The notes under the pieces: model-generated
What the model saw: the letters and a program-made list of their open reading frames with translations, nothing else
Told to the model about the DNA's origin: nothing
The model's database searches: none
Part shown: piece by piece, positions 1 to 15,225 of the stretch
How positions within the stretch are numbered: the first letter of the stretch is position 1
Layout of the letters: every line of letters begins with the position of its first letter
DNA from: Chondrosia reniformis
Lineage: Eukaryota; Porifera; Demospongiae; Chondrillida; Chondrillidae
Assembly: GCA_947172415.1 (NCBI GenBank)
Contig: OX359198.1
Span: forward strand, 527,401 to 591,400
DNA length: 64,000 nt
Reading direction: 5' to 3'
Position numbers and translations under genes: made by a program

Positions 1-689
1 TTCACTCTAATCCTTAATTCATGTGAATCTTTTATAACTATTAATGTTATTATTATTATTATAATATTTGAAATCTTTTCTTTTGTCTCATAAAGTTGAG
101 TCACTTGGCAACCAGTTATAAAGACATCTAATATCTAATATTGATATTTCTAGATATATGTATGTACATTCTCTAGATAAATTTTCTATGTTTATTTGCA
201 TGTATTTCTTGATTGAGTGTTGAAACATATTTTGTTCCTTAATTTTACATGAATCATACAATTATTTCATTAAAATTAGTAATGTATATATTGTGTAATA
301 TTACAACCAAGACATGCTATAAGATTTAAATGTTTATATACGTATAGATTACCTTAGTATATTGTAACTTGCACTGTATATAGTAAAAATTGAGTCATTT
401 AAATAATATTTTTGACTGTTTAATGGTAAGCTGGAAATTAAAATGGCAACGAGAGATTATCCATACCATTCTTTACATCGGCTTTGTGCAATCAGCTTTC
501 ATGTGCATATATATACAATTTATGTGCTAACCTTACACCGTGACACATTTGGTATGCTACTCACATCATGTGACTGCTTAGTATTGCGACAACGTACTGT
601 ATGTATATACTCTACAGAGTTAAGGACCTTACCACTGACAGATTGTCTCTACGACTGCTTACGATTGAGCTAAATTAGCGGCCGTCAAC
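1..689. other. AT-rich 5' flank of ROCO copy 1
   Basis: No gene is supported here. A 76-codon open frame at 443-673 has no recognisable domain and ends just before the ROCO start codon, so it is probably leader or chance. Around 342-385 there is a short stretch (TTAGTATATTGTAACTTGCA and neighbours) that also occurs near the right ends of the R1 repeats at about 28.6, 35.4 and 37.5 kb, so a fragment of that family is probably present. Confidence 0.5.
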
Positions 690-3578
690 ATGCCAGTGGT
701 GTTTAGACGAACCTTCAGCCATCAACAGTTCCAACCCGAGCGAATATTCAAACAAGCCTCTAGTCGAACGCCATCCGATGAATGGCACGATTCTTGGGAA
801 TTTGCCGCTGATATGACTACCGCATTCAATAAAGATCTTCCAAGCAGTGACTTAGTAAAACTTGCTAAAGCTTGCCGGGAGCGAACAAGTCGCTACAAAA
901 TTATTTTTGACATGACAGACGACCTTACTGATGAAGCCCTCCAGATGGATGTTGGTGCAGCATTAGTCATAGCAGCGGCTCTTGGTGGAGGTGATGTGAA
1001 CTACACTAGCGGGGAAACTGGTCCAACAGCTCTACACTATGCTGTAGGCTTTGCCAAATTCGAGATAATCAAAGAGCTAGTTAAGAGAGGTGCTAATTTA
1101 AATAAAGGGAGATTTCCAAGTAATATACGTCCTTTTGACATGGCGTTTGTCATTGAAGGCTGTGAGTATAGTGGCATAGAATTTGATGAGATTCATAGGC
1201 AATGTGTTTTGGGCAATGATGATGCTGTTGTTGATCATATAAAACAAGAGAATTTCGATAGTGTTGAAAGGTGTACCGATTTGTTAGTCAAGAGAGAGAT
1301 GACACTGTATATTGCAGCATTTATGGGGAATGAGCGATTAGTTGCAACTCTCTTGTTAGCTGGTGTGTTTCCATTCACTTCTCCATCTGGCAAATATCCA
1401 AAAATTTATGGAAAAATTAAGCCGCTGGGTGAATTTCAACATGAGAAATGTAATGATCTTCTCAAGAAGAGTGGTCATCCAATAGATATCAAGTCAAATA
1501 CTGCTTTCGGTGTGACCGCCTCAACTGCTACCATATTATTAAATGCTGTTGCAGGACCTGGTACTACTTTACTGATCCCTGTAGCTGCTGCAATGCTTGT
1601 AACTGTAGCTATTCCATTGCTTTCATCTTATGCTCTTGGAGTTGTTAATAATCATGCTGTCATGTACAAAGTACCCGTAACACCTCATGGTACTGTTCTT
1701 GTTGTTGGGCAAAAAGAAAATGGGAAAACCACTCTTATCAAAGCCCTTCAAAGAAGTACCGATTTCTTCCAAATCAGTAAGTGGTTTAAGATTAGAAATA
1801 CAGATGTGTATGACCGCACTGCTGGCATAGAAATATCTTTACTGAAGTGTGGTGACAGAACTATCAACTTTTTTGATTTTGCTGGCCACTCTGAATATTA
1901 CGTATCCCATTTGGCCTTCCTAGAAAGCATTTCTTATTCTAAGTTATCTCCTCCAGTTGTCCTTCTAGTCATCCGACTCAACAAATCTCTAGTAGAAACT
2001 CACTCTGAAATCATTACTTGGCTAGAGAACATTAGAGCCAACAGTCAAATGTCTCTGAAGTTCCCAGTTATCTTAGTAGGCACTCACTGTGACATGGTCA
2101 CTAAAGAAGAAGCTGAAGGTGTCCTAACCTCTTGTAGTGACCTGATAGGAAGGTATGATGATACCTTTGAGTTGCAATCCACACTCTCACTTGATGCCGC
2201 CTTGAAATACTCGAATGAATTTGGTAATTTGGTTGCAAATTTAAAATCAGTACTTTCAAAAGAAAGCCACATGTTGACCGACTATTTTACATTTAAATGT
2301 TTATCATCTTGCTACACATTTCTTTCATTCTTGGAAAGATTAAACTTCAAAGAAGCGGTTATTCAGGTCAAAGATATTAAAAATCTCATCACTGCTCATC
2401 CGCTGTTGCTTGAAAGAGAGTTTCTGACCTTCCTATGTCAGAATCTTGCTGCCTTTGGATTGGCCATATACCTACCTAACAAGGTGGATGTACTAGCTGG
2501 TTGGCTGGTCCTGGATGCTCCTAGCATTCTAGAGAAGATCCATGGTCCACTGTTTGCCACTGCACAACACTCTCAGTATAAAGGCAGCATCATAGATAAG
2601 AATGGACTAATGCCAGTTTCTAAACTGCCCTCTCTATTTAGGAAACTTCCGTTTGATTTTGATATGCTCAAATCCTTGCTCATTTCAATGGAGTACTGCC
2701 ATGAGGTAGATCGCACTATTTTAGATATTCCACAATCCGAATATAGGGAAAACGAGACTCTTCTTTTCTTTCCATCAAAAGTGAGAGTTTCTATGCCAGA
2801 TGAAATTAGTAAATTGCTTGAGCAACAGAATTTGAAATGGTTTGCCTGTCAAGTCTGTCCAAAAGACAACGCTCTTCTTACCGCACGATTCAGTTCCATT
2901 CTCCTACTGAGTTTAGCACTCGGCTTTAGGAAGCTCATACCAGGAAAAGATGATGATCAAAATGCCAAATGTACAGTTTGGAAGGATGGACTTCACTGGA
3001 GTTCATCATTTGGCAGCACTGATGTCTACATTCAGTTCCATTCCACCGAATCTCTCCTGATCTTGGTCAGTGGGGAGAGCTTGGAGTTTTGTGTGGAATA
3101 CAGCTTCTACATCATGAAGAAGGTCTTTGAAGTGAAGGAGCGTGCCCTTTGCAATGTTAGTATGGATGTCAACATTGTACAACATGATTCCAAGTTGACC
3201 TCACTTCTGTTGAAAGGATATGAGAAGGGTCACTGCTATCCTCTAGGCAGGGTGATCACATGTCTCTGTGCATTTGCCAATCGTCAACCTGGTAGCCATG
3301 AAGCGAGTTCCTTATCTGAGGTGCCTCTCTGTTGTTGCAAGAGAGAAGAGTGTCAGATCCACTCCACTCGTATGGACCAGGAATATCTTGAGAATCTGCT
3401 TCCTTCATACAACTGGTTGTACCAGTTGGATCCAACAGCCGATCCACCTTCCTTGCCTTTTAATTTAATAGCAAAGAGAGCAACAACTGAAAGTATTCTG
3501 AGGCCCAACTATACTAGACTTGGAGCGGATTTAGACATCAAAGAGAGCAACAAATTGGTTTCATTGACGATAATTTGA
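690..3578 (+). CDS. ANK-Roc-COR (ROCO family) protein, copy 1, C-terminus frameshifted
   Basis: Single open exon of 962 codons. A helical N-terminus (1-100) is followed by ankyrin-type repeats (clear one about 110-141 with TALHYA; another about 204-230), a hydrophobic stretch about 276-317, then a Roc GTPase: Walker A GQKENGKTT about 340-348, DFAGH near 396, and THCD in place of the usual NKxD near 465. A COR-like region follows (about 560-800), with FLCQNLAAFGLAIYLP and later LLISMEYC. ROCO proteins are GTP-regulated signalling scaffolds; ligand and partners here are unknown. Compared with copy 2 (6134-9223), identity is very high from about residue 85 onward, but the N-terminal ~85 residues and the segment before Roc differ. 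The frame is lost near 3520-3570, just where copy 2 enters its CARD-like domain. The start is the first ATG of the frame; an upstream exon cannot be excluded. The hydrophobic stretch may be a membrane helix or part of the fold. Confidence 0.8.
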   Translation: MPVVFRRTFSHQQFQPERIFKQASSRTPSDEWHDSWEFAADMTTAFNKDLPSSDLVKLAKACRERTSRYKIIFDMTDDLTDEALQMDVGAALVIAAALGGGDVNYTSGETGPTALHYAVGFAKFEIIKELVKRGANLNKGRFPSNIRPFDMAFVIEGCEYSGIEFDEIHRQCVLGNDDAVVDHIKQENFDSVERCTDLLVKREMTLYIAAFMGNERLVATLLLAGVFPFTSPSGKYPKIYGKIKPLGEFQHEKCNDLLKKSGHPIDIKSNTAFGVTASTATILLNAVAGPGTTLLIPVAAAMLVTVAIPLLSSYALGVVNNHAVMYKVPVTPHGTVLVVGQKENGKTTLIKALQRSTDFFQISKWFKIRNTDVYDRTAGIEISLLKCGDRTINFFDFAGHSEYYVSHLAFLESISYSKLSPPVVLLVIRLNKSLVETHSEIITWLENIRANSQMSLKFPVILVGTHCDMVTKEEAEGVLTSCSDLIGRYDDTFELQSTLSLDAALKYSNEFGNLVANLKSVLSKESHMLTDYFTFKCLSSCYTFLSFLERLNFKEAVIQVKDIKNLITAHPLLLEREFLTFLCQNLAAFGLAIYLPNKVDVLAGWLVLDAPSILEKIHGPLFATAQHSQYKGSIIDKNGLMPVSKLPSLFRKLPFDFDMLKSLLISMEYCHEVDRTILDIPQSEYRENETLLFFPSKVRVSMPDEISKLLEQQNLKWFACQVCPKDNALLTARFSSILLLSLALGFRKLIPGKDDDQNAKCTVWKDGLHWSSSFGSTDVYIQFHSTESLLILVSGESLEFCVEYSFYIMKKVFEVKERALCNVSMDVNIVQHDSKLTSLLLKGYEKGHCYPLGRVITCLCAFANRQPGSHEASSLSEVPLCCCKREECQIHSTRMDQEYLENLLPSYNWLYQLDPTADPPSLPFNLIAKRATTESILRPNYTRLGADLDIKESNKLVSLTII

Positions 3579-3829
3579 AAGAGAAGATTGAAAAATCAAC
3601 TCGCCAAGATGCCAATAAGTTATTCATTGATCACATGATTTCCAATTGTACCATTTCCACTGTGGAACACTTTGCTCAGCTTCTAATTGATACATCGGAC
3701 AAGCTTGCTAATGAGGTACACAAAGGTATTGGTGAAGAATTAATTGGTGCCATAGAGAAGCAGAGAAAGATGGTTGAGCACATGACAAGTTCAGCGACCC
3801 CTAGTCTCTCCATTTCTAATGAATCTTAA
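3518..3829 (+). pseudogene. Out-of-frame CARD-like C-terminal segment of ROCO copy 1
   Basis: This stretch continues the homology to copy 2 in another reading frame. It encodes TRQDANKLFIDHMI and FAQLLIDTSDKLANEV, the equivalent of the copy 2 CARD-like domain, and ends at TAA 3827-3829. There is no good ATG at its start, so it is not an independent gene. The shift lies between about 3518 and 3570, where the DNA of the two copies cannot be aligned simply. A short indel is the easiest reading; an unusual small intron or an assembly error is possible. This frame keeps 18 extra C-terminal codons that copy 2 has lost to a stop. Confidence 0.65.
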
Positions 3830-4568
3830 GCTTTACAGTTTCTTGGAGTGTGAACCAGCAAAGAACTGACCAATTCTCAAATGAAACACTATCTACTTAT
3901 ATTACTCCTTTTTTATTTGATTTTTGAGAATCTTAAGAATTAGATTCTTCAAATGAACACTATTTATGTATATACATACAGTGGACTCTCCATTAACGGA
4001 CTCTCCCAGTAACGATCAGTCACTTTACAACGTCCTCCATGCGGTCACGGTTTCTGCCGCGCATGGCGTTAATACGTTTTAATCTCCCAAATGCGGACGC
4101 TCTCAATACCGTTCAATGGACGCTTTAAAGTTCCTGATTGAGAACATACATACTAAATTCTCTCTATGAACGGACACAAAGAACCAGCAAATCAATAAAA
4201 GTACCAGAAACGTCTCAAACAACAAGCAGGCTAGTTTAAATGGGTCAGAAGTTCCTTTGCACGCTGCATGTAACATTTTGGTCCAGTTAGTGTGTAGCAG
4301 CAAGGAACCTCCAGACCCAAACCCGCTCCACGATTGACTCAAGCACCAGTTACACAGGTGCCATATGACTGATCTGCGTGTTTTTACGTTTTTTTATAAA
4401 CACTTTTAAAAGCAAGTTTCGTTCTAACAGAAACGATTTGCTAACTTAAACTGGTATACATCGAAGCGCTTATTTAAATGTCAGCGAAATCAAAAATTTG
4501 AGCGAGATTGAACAACCAATATCGAAGATATAACGTGTTAAAAAGGGCCGATTTTAAAACTCTCAGAC

Positions 4569-4855
4569 ACTATGCGCTTAGTCTAGGAAAAAGCTAGAAC
4601 TACGTTCTATACTTTATTGGAAAGGTTACAATGTATTCTAACAAAATTAAGAAGTCCGTTTCGATTCGCCCATCCGTTGAGAAGAAAACTGTGAAAATAC
4701 ACTTTTAATAGATTAGTAAATGCTATTTAATCTTTCATATCTTGGGAAATAAAGCTCAGACGCAAACGGACTTCTTAATTCTTACTAAATGACACTCACT
4801 GAATCCATTGAAGCTGACTACACGACTATGAGGATCTTCTAACTTAAGCGCATAG
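4569..4855. repeat. Nested inverted repeat inside the TIR element
   Basis: Two pairs of inverted matches share one centre: CTATGCGCTTA (4569-4579) with its complement at 4845-4855, and a 16-base arm ATTAAGAAGTCCGTTT (4646-4661) with its complement at 4764-4779. It may be a foldback core of the element or a second element inserted into it. Confidence 0.55.
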
Positions 4856-5319
4856 GCAATTTTCCTTCACTTCTGCAACAGACGCCATTTCTTAACATTT
4901 AAATCATATTCATTAGCAAATAAGTTTATTCATGGGATGATTTACACATTTGAAACGCAAACGGTGAAATTTTATAGCCGGATGTTAATATTGCGCAAAT
5001 CCTAAGTTGTGTAACTGGGATATATACATGTATGTATGTACGTTGACGCAAGTGATCGAGGATCGCCGTAAGGTGTTATTCACACTAAGGATCGCCAATT
5101 TTCGAATTTTCGTCTACAACAGAGAAGATTATGCCCCCCAAAAAAGGCAAGAGGGATATCAGTCGATAATCAAATTGCTCTGAAGTTCAACTGCGGCTTT
5201 GCAAGAGTTGCTGCATACGAATTATTCGTTAACAAAAGGTACGTAAAAAGTAAGTATTCGACGATAGCTAGAGAAGTGAATCATTTTATAGCTTTACATT
5301 AATTGTATAATACAATACG

Positions 5320-5402
5320 TACGAAGTGAGACGATTAAATAAAACATTAATAGGATACGAAGTGAGACGATTATAAGACAATGATACGAAGTGAGATGAT
5401 TA
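5320..5402 (+). repeat. Three 18-base direct repeats
   Basis: TACGAAGTGAGACGATTA occurs at 5320-5337 and 5356-5373, and with one change (GATGATTA) at 5385-5402. The spacing is 36 and 29 bases. All lie inside the TIR element about 0.45 kb from its right end, a plausible place for subterminal protein-binding sites, though that role is inference. Confidence 0.6.
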
Positions 5403-5837
5403 TATACGATATGTAAATCAATTAAGCCAAAGGATGCTATAACCAATTTAACAATGGACGATTTTAAATTCCTTCCGGTGTGTAACCGATAACACTAAAT
5501 GACGCATTCACTCTTAACGATTGAAAACGAAAATTCTTTATTAATTAGCGCTTGTTACGTGTTGATCGCTATAAGGCAGCCTATCCCTAAGGAACAGTCA
5601 TAAGGTACCAGTGTATGGTTGCTGTGATGGTGTTACACTCCCTGAGTCCACTGTAAAAATAACTTATTTTGGTCACTGTAGATTGGTGCTTTTGTGATTG
5701 TAGCACTTTCATTAATGGATAATGGTGTGTTAATTTGCTTATAATATGGTTTTCTAATACTTTCTGAGTTAAGGACATTTCCATACAAAGGACAAATGCT
5801 ATCGTCCCAGCCCGTCCTTTGGATGGAGAGTCCACTG

Positions 5838-6133
5838 TATATATATATGCCTGCACATGCATTATATATGTTAACTTTGATGTAATCACCATTATCTTAT
5901 AATTAAACACATGTAATAAATATCTATAGTAGACTACTTCGAATATTGTTGATTATATCCCAGATTGGGTCTCATTCCTTACGTTGTCCATTTTCATGGT
6001 CTTTTCTGCATGCCTGAGGTTAACCAACAATGACGGCATTTCCGTATGTGTCTAATTTAAGCGATGAGAGTGGAGGCTGAGAAAAAGAGGGTGGCGATCG
6101 GTGAATACTAGTCTAAGATAAAGAGATATAGAG
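5838..6133. other. 5' flank of ROCO copy 2
   Basis: Short non-coding stretch between the right end of the TIR element and the ATG of copy 2. It should hold the promoter and leader of copy 2. No confident core promoter motif was seen. Confidence 0.4.
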
Positions 6134-9100
6134 ATGGCAGTATCCAATCAAAAGGTATATATTAGTGAGAAGCGGTTTAACTGTTATCCTTACCAACCTA
6201 ACATAATTTTTAAAAGTGCCGGAGACTTAAAAAAATGTACATCATTCAACGAAATGGCATGGAACCTTCCTTGGAAAATCATTGAGGGGTTTGCGCGCGT
6301 GTTTAGGCAAGATTTACCTAAGGATCTAGAAAGGTTAGGAAGGTCTTGGCAATCGATTAGTCGATATCAAACTCTAACTGATGTGATCGACGACCTCACT
6401 CTCGAAGCAAAGAGAATGGACGTTGGTGCAGCACTAGTCATAGCAGCGGCTCTTGGTGGAGGTGATGTGGACTACATTAGCGGGGAAACTGGTCCAACAG
6501 CTCTACACTATGCTGTAGGCTTTGCTAAATTCGAGATAATCAAAGAGCTAGTTAAGAGAGGTGCTAATTTAAATAAAGGGGGATTTCCAAGTAATATACG
6601 TCCTTTTGACATGGCCTTTGTCATTGAAGGTTGTGAGTATAGTGTCATAGAATTTGATGAGATTCATAGGCAGTGTGTGTTGGGCAATGTTGATGCTGTT
6701 GTTGATCATATAATACAAGATAATGTGGCCGAATCTACCAACTTTTTAGTCAAGAGAGAGATGGCACTGTATATTTCAGTGTTTATGGGGTATGAGCTAT
6801 TAGTTGCAACTCTCTTGTTTGCTAGTGTGTTTCCATTCACTTCTCAATCTGACAAATATCCAAAAAGTTATGGAAAATTTAAGCCGCTGGGTGAATTTCA
6901 ACATGAGAAATGTAACGATCTTCTTAGGAAGAGTTGTCATCCAATAGATATCAAGTCAAATACCTTTGCTGCTACCATAAGTGCTGTTGCAGGTACTACT
7001 TTACTGAACCCTGTAACTGAAATGCTTGTAAAAGCTACTGTATTCCTTTCATCTTGTGAAGAACTAGATGACGATATTTATCGTTTTATCAAGATCAGAA
7101 TGCTCATAACACCTCGCAGTACTGTTCTTGTTGTTGGGCAAAAAGAAAATGGGAAAACCACTCTTATCAAAGCCCTTCAAAGAAGGACCGATTTCTTCCA
7201 AATCAGTAAGTGGTTTAAGATTAGAAATACAGATGTGTATGGCCGCACTGCTGGCATTGAAATGTCTGTACTGAAGTATGGTATCAGAACTATCAACTTT
7301 TTTGATTTTGCTGGCCACTCTGAATATTATGTATCCCATTTAGCCTTCCTAGAAAGCATTTCTAATTCTAAGTTTTATCCTCCAGTTGTCCTTCTAGTCA
7401 TCCGACTCAACAAATCTCTAGTAGAAACTCACTCTGAAATCATTACTTGGCTAGAGAACATTAGAGCCAACATTCAAATGTCTCTGAAGCTCCCAGTTAT
7501 CTTAGTAGGCACTCATCGTGACATGGTCACTAAAGAGGAAGCTGAAGGTGTCCTAACTTCTTGTAGTGACCTGATAGGAAGGTATAATGATACCTTTGAG
7601 TTGCAGTCCACACTCTCACTTAATGCCACTTTGAAATACTCGGATGATTTTGAAAATCTGGTTGATGAAGTTTACTCAGTACTTTCAAAAGAAAGACACA
7701 TGTTGACCGACTATTTTACATTTAGATGTTTATCATCTTGCTGCAAATTTCTTTCATTCTTGAAAAGATCAAACTTCAAAGAAGCAGTTATTCAGATCAA
7801 AGATATTAAAAATCTCAACACTGCTCAGCCGCTGTTGCTTGAAAGAGAGTTTCTGACCTTCCTGTGTCAGAACCTTGCTGCCTTTGGATTGGCCATATAC
7901 CTACCTAACAAGGTGGATGTACTAGATGGTTGGCTGGTCCTGGATGCTCCTAGCATTCTAGAGAAGGTCCATGGTCCACTGTTTGCCACTGCAGAACACT
8001 CTCAGTATAAGGGTAATGTCATAGATAAGAATGGACTAATGCCAGTTTCTAAGCTGCCCTCTCTATTTAGGAAACTTCCGTTTGATTTTGATATGCTCAA
8101 ATCCTTGCTCATTTCAATGGAGTACTGCCATGAGGTAGATCGCACTATTTTAGATATTCCACAATCCGAATATAGGGAAAATGAGACTCTTCTTTTCTTT
8201 CCATCAAAAGTGAGAGTTTCTATGCCAGATGAAATTAGTAAATTGCTTGAGCAACAGAATTTGAAATCGTTTGCCTGCCAAATCTGTCCAAAAGACAACG
8301 CTCTTCTTACCACTCGATTCAGTTCCATTCTCCTACTGAGTTTAGCACTCGGCTTTAGGAAGCTCATACCAGGAAAAGATGATGATCAAAATGCCAAATG
8401 TACAGTTTGGAAGGATGGACTTCACTGGAGTTCATCATTTGGCAGCACTGATGTCTACATTCAGTTCCATTCCACTAAGTCTCTCCTGATCTTGGTCAGT
8501 GGGGAGAGCTTGGAGTTCTGTGTGGAATACAGCTCCTATATCATGAAGAAGGTCTTTGAAGTGAGGAAGCATGCCCTTTCCAATGTTAGCCTGGATGTCA
8601 ATATTGTACAACATGATTCCAAGTTGACCTCACTTCTGTTGAAAGGATATGAGAAGGGTCACTGTTATCCACTAGGCAGGGTGATCACATGTCTCTGTGC
8701 ATTTGCCAATCGTCAACCTGGTAGCCATGAAGCGAGTTCCTTACCTGAGGTGCCTCTCTGTTGTTGCAAGAGAGAGGAGTGTCAGATCCACTCCACTCGT
8801 ATGGAACAGGAATATCTTGAGAATCTGCTTTCTTCATACAACTGGTTGTGCCAGTTGGATCCAACAGCTGATCCACCTTCCTTGCCTTTTAATTTGATAG
8901 CAAAGAGAGCAACAGCTGAAAGTATTCTGAGGCCCATATACACACAACTTGTGCAGGAATTAGGCGTTCCACAGCTTTGCAACTATTTATATCAAGACCA
9001 ATTGATTGAAGTTAACTTAAAAGAGAAGATTGAAACAAAATCAACTCACCAAGATGCCAATAAGTTATTCATTGATCACATGATTGCTAATTGTACCATT

Positions 9101-9223
9101 TCCACTGTGGAACAGTTTGCTCAGCTTCTAATTGATACATCGGAGAAGCTTGCTAATGAGGTACACAAAGGTATTGGTGAAGAATTAATTGGTGCCATAG
9201 AGAAGCAGAGGAAGATGGTTTAG
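6134..9223 (+). CDS. ANK-Roc-COR-CARD protein, copy 2
   Basis: Single open exon, 1029 residues, in the same orientation as copy 1. Order: divergent N-terminus (1-95), ankyrin repeats (TALHYA motif about 119-150, second about 213-238), Roc GTPase (Walker A GQKENGKTT about 335-343, DFAGH, THRD), COR-like region about 555-800, and a C-terminal helical segment about 936-1010 with CNYLYQDQLIE, THQDANKLFIDHMI and FAQLLIDTSEKLANEV. The last pattern resembles a CARD (xRQDxxxxLxxxL followed by FxxxLxxT). CARDs mediate homotypic assembly in apoptosis and innate immunity, so a GTP-switched immune or death adaptor is a reasonable inference, not shown. Unlike copy 1 it lacks the long hydrophobic stretch before Roc. 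It ends at a TAG where copy 1 has GAG; the next 18 codons stay open to a TAA, so the stop looks like a recent truncation. Confidence 0.82.
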   Translation: MAVSNQKVYISEKRFNCYPYQPNIIFKSAGDLKKCTSFNEMAWNLPWKIIEGFARVFRQDLPKDLERLGRSWQSISRYQTLTDVIDDLTLEAKRMDVGAALVIAAALGGGDVDYISGETGPTALHYAVGFAKFEIIKELVKRGANLNKGGFPSNIRPFDMAFVIEGCEYSVIEFDEIHRQCVLGNVDAVVDHIIQDNVAESTNFLVKREMALYISVFMGYELLVATLLFASVFPFTSQSDKYPKSYGKFKPLGEFQHEKCNDLLRKSCHPIDIKSNTFAATISAVAGTTLLNPVTEMLVKATVFLSSCEELDDDIYRFIKIRMLITPRSTVLVVGQKENGKTTLIKALQRRTDFFQISKWFKIRNTDVYGRTAGIEMSVLKYGIRTINFFDFAGHSEYYVSHLAFLESISNSKFYPPVVLLVIRLNKSLVETHSEIITWLENIRANIQMSLKLPVILVGTHRDMVTKEEAEGVLTSCSDLIGRYNDTFELQSTLSLNATLKYSDDFENLVDEVYSVLSKERHMLTDYFTFRCLSSCCKFLSFLKRSNFKEAVIQIKDIKNLNTAQPLLLEREFLTFLCQNLAAFGLAIYLPNKVDVLDGWLVLDAPSILEKVHGPLFATAEHSQYKGNVIDKNGLMPVSKLPSLFRKLPFDFDMLKSLLISMEYCHEVDRTILDIPQSEYRENETLLFFPSKVRVSMPDEISKLLEQQNLKSFACQICPKDNALLTTRFSSILLLSLALGFRKLIPGKDDDQNAKCTVWKDGLHWSSSFGSTDVYIQFHSTKSLLILVSGESLEFCVEYSSYIMKKVFEVRKHALSNVSLDVNIVQHDSKLTSLLLKGYEKGHCYPLGRVITCLCAFANRQPGSHEASSLPEVPLCCCKREECQIHSTRMEQEYLENLLSSYNWLCQLDPTADPPSLPFNLIAKRATAESILRPIYTQLVQELGVPQLCNYLYQDQLIEVNLKEKIETKSTHQDANKLFIDHMIANCTISTVEQFAQLLIDTSEKLANEVHKGIGEELIGAIEKQRKMV

Positions 9224-9671
9224 CGTGTTACAAGTTCAGCAACCCCTAGTCTCTCCATTTCTAATGAATCTTAAGCTTTGATTCTTCAATGAAACTAATT
9301 AAACAAAAACCTTTATAACTAGACATTTGTGTCTATGATATAGGATACTATTGCATGTGATGTATACGTATATTAACATTGTATCTTATTATCATTTAAC
9401 ATGTAATAATTATCAGTTATTTTATTATAAAATTTTTAATGCCTGCGATTGTTTGCTTAAATATTACCAATTATAAGACTTTTACATCATGACAAGAGTA
9501 ATAATGTTTAAGAATCACGAAGACAAGAAATGAACAATTTTCTGTATGTATCATTGATAATAGAGAATTACAGCAAATAATTATTGTACCCTAAATAAGG
9601 TATATGATGTGTTCGTTATCCAGAATATCAATTAACATCCCCTAAAACTGGCCACAGGTTGAGAGCAAGTT
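9224..9671. other. Intergenic region between ROCO copy 2 and SEC61A 3' ends
   Basis: The two genes converge here. The first ~50 bases still match the former C-terminal codons of copy 1, up to TCTTAAGCTTT. The rest is AT-rich 3' flank with no other feature seen. Confidence 0.5.
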
Positions 9672-15046
<5,375 letters not shown>

Positions 15047-15225
15047 TCTTTCTTGTCTGAAGGACTAAAAAATATAAATTTCCCTTTAACCACAAGAGGA
15101 ACAAAGACCCACGTGGTATACAATTCAAAGATGCCTTGTGACGTCACTATATATTCTACATTAAAGTCACGTGAACCATTAGTATGATACATAATGACGT
15201 CACAGAGCATTGCCCACAAGGCAGC
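15047..15225. promoter_or_regulatory. Bidirectional SEC61A-RPN1 promoter with four ACGT-core palindromes
   Basis: Only 179 bases separate the two start codons. They contain four eight-base palindromes with an ACGT core: CCACGTGG 15109-15116, TGACGTCA 15139-15146, TCACGTGA 15167-15174 and TGACGTCA 15195-15202, with starts 30, 28 and 28 bases apart. TGACGTCA is the classic CRE, and CCACG/TGACGTG cores are bound by ATF6 and XBP1 in the unfolded protein response. Control by such bZIP factors is inference. No clear TATA box serves either gene. Confidence 0.65.

Larger units (their letters stand above)
3979..5837. mobile_element. TIR DNA element with TA target site (pogo/Tigger-like), 1859 bases
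   Basis: The two ends are inverted copies beginning CAGTGGACTCTCCAT, with weaker similarity for about 40 bases, and each is flanked by TA (3977-3978 and 5838-5839). CAG-starting TIRs with TA duplications are typical of pogo/Tigger-type Tc1-mariner elements. No transposase frame longer than a few dozen codons is visible, so this is a non-autonomous or decayed copy. It sits between the two ROCO copies. Inside are a nested inverted repeat (4569-4855) and three short direct repeats (5320-5402). Confidence 0.7.

Noticed and set aside
443-673. 76-codon open frame before ROCO copy 1
   Set aside because: No domain, AT-rich surroundings, no counterpart upstream of copy 2.
2084-2272. Minus-strand frames inside the ROCO genes
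   Set aside because: Shadows of the long plus-strand coding frames.
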